NCBI GenBank assembly: GCA_029883145.1
Contig: JAOUJR010000128.1
Span: 1-5,597 of the forward strand
Length of the DNA stretch: 5,597 nucleotides
Source: Nitrospirota bacterium
GTDB lineage: Bacteria > Nitrospirota > Thermodesulfovibrionia > Thermodesulfovibrionales > SM23-35
Direction: 5' to 3'
Shown here: one piece after another, positions 1-5,543 of the stretch
How the letters are laid out: every line of letters starts with the position of its first letter
Numbering within the stretch: position 1 is the first letter of the stretch
The notes under the pieces: generated by a model
Databases searched by the model: none
Seen by the model: the letters and a program-made list of their open reading frames with translations, nothing else
What the model was told of the DNA's origin: nothing
Position numbers and translations under genes: made by a program

Positions 1-1
1 T

Positions 2-193
2 CTTGTTTTCCTCTGCGAATTTGCGATCAATTACAACTTTCTTGCCTCAGTTCTCTCTTGCAACGCAGATAATCTCCGCTACAGAGTTCCGGTTGAACCC
101 TTAATAGTATTGATTTTCCTCTCTTCTTCTTTGTTATTCCTAAAAGGCACACTCAAGAGCATAAAAAACAGACTTATTAAAAAATCACCGTGA
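2..193 (+). CDS. C-terminal fragment of a membrane glycosyltransferase (GT39/GT-C-like), 5' end outside window
   Basis: An open frame enters from the left edge and ends at TGA 191-193, giving the last 63 residues of a protein. The fragment has an aromatic/hydrophobic stretch (residues 1-20), then DNLRYRVPVEP (residues 23-33), then a membrane helix of about 15 residues (LIVLIFLSSSLLFLK), and ends in a basic tail (KSIKNRLIKKSP). An R-Y-R-x-P-x-x-P motif directly before the last membrane helix is typical of the C-terminus of many bacterial polytopic sugar transferases of the GT39/PMT_2 type. These take sugar from a polyprenyl-phosphate donor at the outer face of the inner membrane. The fragment is too short to name a substrate or confirm the family. 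The alternative is another polytopic envelope protein, but the motif plus the glycosyltransferase genes downstream favour a GT-C enzyme. The next gene starts 220 bases later. Confidence 0.72.
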   Translation, partial: LVFLCEFAINYNFLASVLSCNADNLRYRVPVEPLIVLIFLSSSLLFLKGTLKSIKNRLIKKSP

Positions 194-275
194 AGTTCAA
201 CGCTCAAACACTCTTCCCTTTGACAACCAAAATTTCTCGCATTGTATTTCCTCGAACTATTTAGAAAGAGCGTTA

Positions 276-290
276 TTTAAAAATTTTAAA
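276..290. repeat. AT-only perfect palindrome upstream of the GT9 gene
   Basis: TTTAAAA-A-TTTTAAA is a 15-base palindrome (7+1+7) about 70 bases upstream of the -10 element of the GT9 gene. It consists only of A and T in an AT-rich spacer, so it may be chance. It could also be a curved or protein-binding site. There is no T-run with a GC stem that would make it a good terminator for the preceding gene. Confidence 0.35.
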
Positions 291-337
291 GGTCAGGAGT
301 ATAATTCTAATAATTTTAATTTGCAAACCTTGACCTT
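289..337. repeat. Inverted repeat AAGGTCA...TGACCTT overlapping the -35 region
   Basis: AAGGTCA at 289-295 and TGACCTT at 331-337 are exact reverse complements. The pairing can extend to 9 base pairs if one G-U pair is allowed (AAGGTCAGG against CCTTGACCTT). The half-sites are 42 bases apart start to start, close to four helical turns, and the right half-site covers the TTGACC element of the candidate promoter. This could be an operator bound by a dimer. A 7-base inverted repeat in a spacer of this size can also arise by chance. Confidence 0.3.
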
Positions 338-367
338 AGACTTTCGCTTTGATAATAGTGATATAAT
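330..367 (+). promoter_or_regulatory. Candidate promoter of the GT9 gene (extended -10)
   Basis: TGATATAAT at 359-367 is a perfect TGn extended -10 box with a full TATAAT hexamer (362-367). The -35 is less clear. TAGACT (337-342) gives a 19-base spacer. TTGACC (330-335) matches TTGACA better but pairs only with weaker -10 versions (GATAAT 351-356 or TAATAG 353-358). Extended -10 promoters need little -35 contact, so the TATAAT box is the likeliest start signal. It would give a start site near 374 and a leader of about 40 bases before the ATG at 414. Confidence 0.6.
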
Positions 368-413
368 TTTATAATCCAAAACTCTTATGTTGGCACACTG
401 AATACGAAAAAAT

Positions 414-1601
414 ATGAAATATAAAACAAAGCTGCTTCTTGACCACATATGTGGACCCCCTGCTATGTTTTTGCTGAATGCTGTAGTGTATTTGGCCGGA
501 AAAATCATCAGGCGAGACCACTCCATAGAAGCGGCTGAAATAAAATCCATAGTCATTCAAAAGATAGTTGGGATGGGAAGCATTATCGAGTTTTCTCCAT
601 CTCTGCGAGCAATCAGAAAATGTTATCGAAAAGCATCCATTACTTTTGTCTCTTCTCTATCCAACGAAGAACTATTGAAATTATATTACGGATATTACAT
701 AGATAATTTGGTCCTTATTGATGATCGTTCGTTTCTCAGATTACTCTTTTCAACTTTTTTGGCAATCTCAAAACTAATCACCAAAAAAATAGATTTGTTC
801 TTTAACCTCGAAGTCTATTCCTCTTTTTCAACATTTATTTCTGTTTTTAGTCTAGCACGAAATAGATTCGGTTTTTATTTGAGAAGCACTGCTTTTCGTA
901 AAGGGCTTGATACTCATCATGTTTTCTACAACCAGCATAAAAATATTAGAGAAATATATAGTTATATGATAAGTAAGGCAGGATGTAAGGATTTCGATAG
1001 GGATGATCTTCTCAACTTCAACATTCCTGAGAAAACCATTTCTAAAATCAATGCGTATTTTGATAAGAACAACATAAAAAAATATATACTTATCAATGCT
1101 AACGCCTCAGAATTATCTTTGGAAAGGAAGTGGGTTGAAACAAACTGGATAAAGTTGATAAAAAGGTTAATTAATGAAACCGATTATGTCATATTGTTAT
1201 CAGGAAGCCCAAATGAAAGAGATTATATTCAAAAAGAAATCATTGACCAAATTGAAGAAAAATATAAAGGACAGATAATAAACATCGCAGGCCAATTCAA
1301 TATTGAGGAATTTATCTATATCATTCGGTGTTGCAGTCTCTTTGTAACGGTCGATTCAGGCCCTTACCACTTGGGGGTGATAGAAAACATAAAAATGGTA
1401 TCTTTATGGGGGCCTGAAAATCCTTTTCTCTATGGCACGGCAAGAGATAATCAAATTTCTATTTATAAGAATATCTACTGCTCTCCCTGCATTAAACAAA
1501 CGTACTCTCCTCCTTGTCAAGGAGACAATGTTTGCATGAAGAGCATTTCAGTTGATGAAGTTATGGAAAAAATCCTGTCTCTTTTGAGAAACCACCACTA
1601 G
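414..1601 (+). CDS. Glycosyltransferase family 9 (ADP-heptose:LPS heptosyltransferase-like) with C-terminal Cys cluster
   Basis: A 395-residue protein of the GT9 family, cytoplasmic GT-B enzymes that transfer heptose or related sugars from nucleotide-sugars onto lipid-linked envelope glycans. The N-terminal Rossmann part holds VIQKIVGMGSIIEFSPSLRAI (47-67), the family's glycine loop followed by P-x-L-R-A. DLFFNLEVYS (127-136) and NRFGF (150-154) match the usual 'D-L-v-x-D-L-e' and 'r-x-G-f' segments. The C-terminal half has INANAS...ERKW (227-240), LLSGSPNERD (261-270), and the donor-binding signature TVDSGPYHLG (312-321) followed by LWGPENPFLYG (331-341). Two features are unusual: the Asp normally following Gly in the N-terminal loop is Ser (GMGS, 53-56), and four cysteines (356, 359, 368, 374; C-x2-C-x8-C-x5-C) lie near the C-terminus. 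The start is the first ATG in frame and leaves a plausible 40-residue basic/hydrophobic N-extension. No clear Shine-Dalgarno precedes it. The exact sugar cannot be told. Confidence 0.9.
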   Translation: MKYKTKLLLDHICGPPAMFLLNAVVYLAGKIIRRDHSIEAAEIKSIVIQKIVGMGSIIEFSPSLRAIRKCYRKASITFVSSLSNEELLKLYYGYYIDNLVLIDDRSFLRLLFSTFLAISKLITKKIDLFFNLEVYSSFSTFISVFSLARNRFGFYLRSTAFRKGLDTHHVFYNQHKNIREIYSYMISKAGCKDFDRDDLLNFNIPEKTISKINAYFDKNNIKKYILINANASELSLERKWVETNWIKLIKRLINETDYVILLSGSPNERDYIQKEIIDQIEEKYKGQIINIAGQFNIEEFIYIIRCCSLFVTVDSGPYHLGVIENIKMVSLWGPENPFLYGTARDNQISIYKNIYCSPCIKQTYSPPCQGDNVCMKSISVDEVMEKILSLLRNHH

Positions 1602-1637
1602 CTGAAAAATATATATCCTTCCTCAGCGGTTTTTTTT
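1595..1637 (+). terminator. Probable weak intrinsic terminator of the GT9 gene
   Basis: GCTGA (1601-1605) pairs with TCAGC (1623-1627) around a 17-base AU-rich loop. A run of eight T (1630-1637) follows after GG. CC at 1595-1596 could add two pairs with that GG across a four-base bulge. The stem begins at the last base of the stop codon. The T-run and position are right, but the short stem and long loop make it weaker than a textbook terminator. Confidence 0.45.
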
Positions 1638-1700
1638 ATTTTTGTCAGTTCTAAAATCTTTTTCCTTTATATGCGAGCTGATCCTAAATCTGATGATGTT

Positions 1701-1746
1701 AAAAAAAACTCGATTCCAAATTCACAAAAAAGAAAAAAACGAAAAA
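1701..1746. other. A-tract cluster upstream of the GT39-like gene
   Basis: Four A-tracts of 5-8 bases (1701-1708, 1726-1731, 1733-1739, 1742-1746) lie in an almost pure purine stretch, about 75-120 bases upstream of the predicted transcription start. Such tracts stiffen or bend DNA and can aid promoters or bind nucleoid proteins. They begin somewhat too far upstream for a classical UP element. No other function is visible between the terminator and the promoter. Confidence 0.4.
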
Positions 1747-1787
1747 GTAAGTGAACATTTGTTGAGTGTTTCATACCTTGACTTGAG

Positions 1788-1816
1788 TTGACTCTATTGA
1801 AAATCTGCATTAAATT
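1788..1816 (+). promoter_or_regulatory. Candidate promoter of the GT39-like gene
   Basis: TTGACT (1788-1793, 5 of 6 to consensus), a 17-base spacer, then TAAATT (1811-1816, 4 of 6). A second TTGACT sits 10 bases upstream (1778-1783), so the -35 hexamer is duplicated at one helical turn. The predicted start near 1823 leaves a leader of only about 10 bases before the ATG at 1833, which fits the absence of a Shine-Dalgarno there. If the -10 is wrong, the message may start further upstream. Confidence 0.5.
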
Positions 1817-1832
1817 AAAGACTTTGTAAGCG

Positions 1833-3512
1833 ATGTCACTCAAACACAATAACTACAAAATATTGTTATTATTAGGGTTGCTCCTTTACTTTCTTTTCAG
1901 CCTTAAAGAAATCCACAACTTTTACCAATCAGGACATGCTGGGTTCATTAATGCAGAAGTAGGCGTTAGCCATCTGAATACTATAAATAATGGATTTTTA
2001 AAAACAAAATTTGGAGCCACAAATTACAAAGTGATATACAATCGTGCTCCAACCAAGGATGAATATTATGTCCGTTATCCCTATCTCCACAATCTCCTTG
2101 TCTCGATACTATGGAAAATCACAGGGCCGAGCGAAATCGCTTCAAGGCTCTTTGTCATCATCTTGACTTTCATCTCTATCATCATGTTCTTCTTCATTTC
2201 TCAAGAATTAAACTACTCGAAGCTTTCTTCAACGCTTGTTTTCTTAACATTATGCAGCTTTCCTATTTTCTACCACTATGCAGGACTGTCAAATGGGGAA
2301 ATCTCATCCTTGCTTCCCCTAGCTTTCTCTTATTATTTTTATTTTAAATATCTGAAAACGGATAAAAGAAAGCATAAAATTCTTTTTCTTATCAGTCTAT
2401 CTTTGACATGCCAATTATTCTGGTATGGATATATTGCAGCTTTTGTCTTCTTCCTTGACTCCTTTGTATCCTTCATTTTCCACAAACAAAAAAAAGGCTT
2501 GAAGATTTCCTTACTCCTGATATCTACAGTCATAATCAATATTTCCATCTACATTTTCCACACATTATGGCTGGTCGGCTCATTAAAAAACACCGTTGAT
2601 GCACTCTTGTGGAGGGCCAGCATAAAAATGCCTCCAACACATCGTTTCACTTGGATAGGTTTCATCATAAAAAACTTAAAACGGTGGTGGCTCTTTAACC
2701 CTGTTGTCATTCTTGCTGCTTGTGCACACTTTTACTCTCTCTTTAGAAGAAGTCAAAATATTCATCTCCGTTTGCACAAAAGGCTAAGCTTTATGCTTCT
2801 TCTACCCCCGTTAGTCTTTTGTGCCTCTCTTTCTCATCTTGTCTTTTATCACGATTTTCTCGTAATCTATTTTGCGGTCTTTGCCGCTTTTTCTTCAATG
2901 GACTTCTTCTCGAATATTCTCAACAGAGTTCATGATAAACTCAAAAAAAATGCTCTCTTGTATTCATACATTCTTATTCTCATTCTCTTCGCAGTTTTTG
3001 GCATCTTTAAGCACCCCGAAGAAAAAATGATAGACAAAGAAACAGATAATTATGAGATTTATTATATCTGTAAAGTCGTAAGAAACATAACGACTCCTGA
3101 AGATAAGTTCATTCTTACCATCATGAGGCTTCAGGAGCCGCAGGTAAGGTTTTATTTAAGGAGAGAGGCTTTTTTCATGAATAAAATTCATTGGGCAAAA
3201 GGCTATATTGATTCAAACAATTTTTCCTATCATTTAGTCGAAGCCAAACAACTCTATAAGCCTTTGATAAAATATCTGCTTCAAAATTTCAAGGGTTACA
3301 AATATGATAGATATTTCCTGTTTAACTTGAGAAAACCAGGAAAGGGATTAAGGGCATTTATCAGTAAAAAAGAAAAAACAAATTTCTTGTTTAAATATTT
3401 TATTTCCCCTTACCATCAGCCTAGAAAATATGAAGAAATAAAGGATTTAAAGGCAATAGAGAGAATCTATACCAATTTCGAGGAAGCAGAAGAACTCTAT
3501 CCCAAATATTAG
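1833..3512 (+). CDS. Polytopic membrane glycosyltransferase, GT39/PMT_2-like (GT-C fold)
   Basis: A 559-residue inner-membrane protein with about ten hydrophobic helices (roughly 9-27, 103-122, 132-150, 157-173, 183-216 probably two, 224-248, 285-304, 317-337, 340-358, 375-392) and a soluble tail of about 165 residues. Members of this superfamily transfer sugar from polyprenyl-phosphate donors on the periplasmic face. Family features seen are a first periplasmic loop with HAGFINAEV (35-43) and FLKTKFG (55-61), then YYVRYPYLHNLLVSILWKI (78-96) leading into GPSEIASRL (98-106). This is the usual 'HHPPL...LLFG-SE-AARL' segment, here with RYPYL in place of HHPPL. The tail has VRNITTPEDKFIL (416-428) and PQVRFYLRREAFF (436-448), like the C-terminal domain of many such transferases. 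E42 could be the acidic residue of loop 1, but its catalytic role is not established. The start is the first in-frame ATG; no good Shine-Dalgarno is seen. The glycan substrate is unknown. Confidence 0.83.
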   Translation: MSLKHNNYKILLLLGLLLYFLFSLKEIHNFYQSGHAGFINAEVGVSHLNTINNGFLKTKFGATNYKVIYNRAPTKDEYYVRYPYLHNLLVSILWKITGPSEIASRLFVIILTFISIIMFFFISQELNYSKLSSTLVFLTLCSFPIFYHYAGLSNGEISSLLPLAFSYYFYFKYLKTDKRKHKILFLISLSLTCQLFWYGYIAAFVFFLDSFVSFIFHKQKKGLKISLLLISTVIINISIYIFHTLWLVGSLKNTVDALLWRASIKMPPTHRFTWIGFIIKNLKRWWLFNPVVILAACAHFYSLFRRSQNIHLRLHKRLSFMLLLPPLVFCASLSHLVFYHDFLVIYFAVFAAFSSMDFFSNILNRVHDKLKKNALLYSYILILILFAVFGIFKHPEEKMIDKETDNYEIYYICKVVRNITTPEDKFILTIMRLQEPQVRFYLRREAFFMNKIHWAKGYIDSNNFSYHLVEAKQLYKPLIKYLLQNFKGYKYDRYFLFNLRKPGKGLRAFISKKEKTNFLFKYFISPYHQPRKYEEIKDLKAIERIYTNFEEAEELYPKY

Positions 3513-3549
3513 GAAAATACTTTACGTGTCTTCCTTCTTGGTTTCTGAC

Positions 3550-3575
3550 AGAGCCTAACCCATGTGCTTTTTTTT
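3550..3575 (+). terminator. Possible weak terminator after the GT39-like gene
   Basis: Eight T (3568-3575) follow a poor potential stem, AGAGC (3550-3554) with GCTTT (3566-3570), five pairs including one G-U and part of the T-run. A stronger short hairpin around GGTTTCTGACAGAGCC (3540-3555) lies about 12 bases before the T-run. Only the T-run is a firm observation. Confidence 0.22.
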
Positions 3576-3637
3576 CGAATGATAACAGGATGCCTGCTTA
3601 CAAATTTTTAGCATCATCGGAAAAGCATCAGACCTTG

Positions 3638-3666
3638 TTGACAAAGAAGGGCGTTATTAGTATCAT
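3638..3666 (+). promoter_or_regulatory. Strong sigma70-type promoter of the secreted propeller gene
   Basis: A perfect -35 TTGACA (3638-3643), a spacer of exactly 17 bases, and -10 TATCAT (3661-3666, 5 of 6 to TATAAT). The expected start near 3673 gives a leader of about 26 bases that contains the ribosome binding site. This is the best promoter in the window and suggests that the downstream gene is transcribed independently and well by the housekeeping sigma factor. Confidence 0.78.
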
Positions 3667-3685
3667 TTGAAACTCAACCTCTTTT

Positions 3686-3691
3686 AAGGAG
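3686..3691 (+). promoter_or_regulatory. Strong Shine-Dalgarno AAGGAG
   Basis: AAGGAG sits 7 bases before ATG 3699-3701 and fixes the start of the secreted protein. It is the only clear Shine-Dalgarno in the window; neither glycosyltransferase start has one. Confidence 0.92.
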
Positions 3692-3698
3692 TAAATAA

Positions 3699-5543
3699 AT
3701 GGGAAAAAAAATTACCTTATTTCTATGCCTCTCCATCTTCGGGACAGCATGCTTATTATTGCTTGGAGCCTCTCCTGATCGCCAAAAGAAATTAATAGAC
3801 TCCTTTGAAGTTCAAGATATCAGAGTACAAGGCTTCTTCGATCCTATAAAACGCCTCTCTGATTCCGGCGCGGAAGCTTTCTGGCCTGCCATAGCCATCA
3901 ATCCTAAGGGAGAAATAATGGTCGTGTTCACTCAAATTATCGGTGGCGATAGCGGCCTTTATTACACAATTTCAAAAGATGGCGGGGAAACATGGTCTCT
4001 ACCCAAAAAAACATATTCATGGAAAGAAAACATCAAGTCGTGTGATCTAGCTGCAGACTCTTACAACAATTTCCATCTGGTTTATTCTGACGGAGCCTCG
4101 AGCACCTCACGGCAAATTTATTACCGAGCCTACATCAATGGCGTATGGGAACCGATCGAACAAATTTCTTCAATTAACGATAACTCAAACTGGTGCAATA
4201 TTGATGTGGAGGGTGACAACGTATATATTGTGTGGTATCAGGAACTTGGATGGCCCAAATTGCCAGCTGCTCTTCTCGTATCCAAGAAATTCGGAGGGCC
4301 ATGGAGCGATCCCCCAGAAAATATCTTTAACGACCCTAACAACGGTTACATTTATCCTGACATTAAGGTGAGGGGTGGCAACCTGTACATCATCAGCCAA
4401 ATCCAAAAATATTCTGGAGACACTGTTACGGACAAAGTCATCGTATTTAGAGAAAAGAGAAATGGGATGTGGCAGCCAACCTTTACTGTTGGCGCATATG
4501 CCTGGCCTGGTATTGAGGTAGATAATCATAATTCTGTCCATTGCATCTATCCTGATCATGGGAAAGTCAATTACCGACTACGCAGCGGCGAAGACAACTG
4601 GTTAGCTGAAACCAAGATTAACACTTTGAAAGGTGTGGATGGATTCTTTGAATTAGATTATAAAAACAATACTCTGGTCGCTGCTTTTATGCAGGTGGCC
4701 AGCCGAAATCCGGAACATTTTTCTATTTGGTATAGAGCAAGAAAATTTGATAAAGGGTGGGGAACATGGGAGGCCGCCGTCGAAACAGATATGGGAGGAT
4801 ACGCTGACGTGCCAAGAGTGGCGATTGACAACGAAGGTTATGCTCATATCGTGTGGGCAGACTGGCACACCCAGGATATCAGGGTGGCTGATACAATCTG
4901 GTATAACAAACACAAAGTTGGCGGCCCTACTGTACCAACTCTAGACCTGAGTAATTATTATATTTCATTTGAAGTTCCGCAAGGAGAGATTGCAGATACT
5001 CAAAACCTGAAATTAAGGAATTTAGGTCCAGGAACTCTAGATTTTCAAATGAGCACAGATGCAGATTGGATAAGCGTTACTCCCACCAGTGGAACCTGTG
5101 GAAACGATTGGGTGGACCTTTGGGTTGATGTTAACACTAATTTAGAGGAAGGCACACACACTGGAACCATTATTGTGACTTCTCCTAAAGCAGATAACAG
5201 CCCCCTAACAGCAGATGTCTCACTAAAAGTCCTGCCTCCTCCTATTTATGAACCCCTGAACTTTAATGTGGAGAAACAAGAAAACAAGACCTATTTTTTC
5301 AGAGAATTGATCCACCTTCTTACGTGGGATCCGAATCCTCTCAACAAAAACATCGCTAAATACTTATTAACATGTGAATACGAAGAAAACAGTGCAAAAA
5401 TTACACGAGTTTTTGAGGTGGATGGAAATACGACTGAATACGCGAATCGCATGATCATCAAAGACTCAGAATACACCTACTCTATTCAGGCTATCGACGA
5501 TAAAGACCGCGTCGGACCGCCGGCAGTCTTCACCATAAAATAA
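3699..5543 (+). CDS. Secreted seven-repeat beta-propeller (BNR/sialidase-like) protein with BACON and Fn3-like domains
   Basis: A 614-residue exported protein. Residues 1-24 form a signal peptide (basic MGKK, hydrophobic core, likely cut after LGA-24); GTAC at 15-18 is not a proper lipobox. Seven segments with a short hydrophobic strand after a turn, often ending in aromatic/acidic residues, recur about every 46-56 residues: GEIMVVFTQ (71), NNFHLVYSD (123), DNVYIVWYQ (173), GNLYIISQ (227), NSVHCIYPD (278), NTLVAAFMQ (324), GYAHIVWAD (380). This fits a seven-bladed propeller. One canonical Asp-box, SKDGGETW (92-99), links it to BNR/sialidase-type propellers; such boxes are structural, so enzyme activity is not implied. 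Residues about 413-512 match a BACON domain (LRNLGPGTLDF, DADWISVTPTSGT, GTHTGTIIVTSP). Residues 515-614 look Fn3-like (LLTWDPNP, YTYSIQAIDD). No cell-wall anchor or sorting tail is visible. Likely role: binding glycan or protein at the cell surface or outside the cell. Its GC is higher than that of its neighbours. Confidence 0.88.
   Translation: MGKKITLFLCLSIFGTACLLLLGASPDRQKKLIDSFEVQDIRVQGFFDPIKRLSDSGAEAFWPAIAINPKGEIMVVFTQIIGGDSGLYYTISKDGGETWSLPKKTYSWKENIKSCDLAADSYNNFHLVYSDGASSTSRQIYYRAYINGVWEPIEQISSINDNSNWCNIDVEGDNVYIVWYQELGWPKLPAALLVSKKFGGPWSDPPENIFNDPNNGYIYPDIKVRGGNLYIISQIQKYSGDTVTDKVIVFREKRNGMWQPTFTVGAYAWPGIEVDNHNSVHCIYPDHGKVNYRLRSGEDNWLAETKINTLKGVDGFFELDYKNNTLVAAFMQVASRNPEHFSIWYRARKFDKGWGTWEAAVETDMGGYADVPRVAIDNEGYAHIVWADWHTQDIRVADTIWYNKHKVGGPTVPTLDLSNYYISFEVPQGEIADTQNLKLRNLGPGTLDFQMSTDADWISVTPTSGTCGNDWVDLWVDVNTNLEEGTHTGTIIVTSPKADNSPLTADVSLKVLPPPIYEPLNFNVEKQENKTYFFRELIHLLTWDPNPLNKNIAKYLLTCEYEENSAKITRVFEVDGNTTEYANRMIIKDSEYTYSIQAIDDKDRVGPPAVFTIK

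Noticed and set aside
199..274. Inverted repeat AACGCTC (199-205) and GAGCGTT (268-274) after the first gene fragment
   Set aside because: Seven pairs around a 62-base loop with only an AT-mixed stretch after it. This is not a terminator, and a match of this size is expected by chance in a spacer this long.
293..560. Open frames on the - strand of 63 and 87 codons over the start of the GT9 gene
   Set aside because: They run antisense across a well-supported coding region and its promoter, have no recognisable domain, and look like shadows.
3590..3670. Small + strand open frame of 26 codons before the propeller gene
   Set aside because: It has no Shine-Dalgarno and runs through the -35 and -10 boxes of the strong promoter, so it is almost certainly not translated.
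3743..3755. Possible lipoprotein signal (GTAC, residues 15-18) in the propeller protein
   Set aside because: Position -3 of a lipobox is normally Leu, Val or Ile; here it is Gly, and the hydrophobic core continues after the Cys. A type I signal peptide cut near Ala24 fits better.
4185..4913. Long antisense open frames (124 and 86 codons) inside the propeller gene
   Set aside because: They are fully contained in a gene with clear signal peptide, repeats and domains; no promoter or ribosome site of their own was seen and the translations have no recognisable features.
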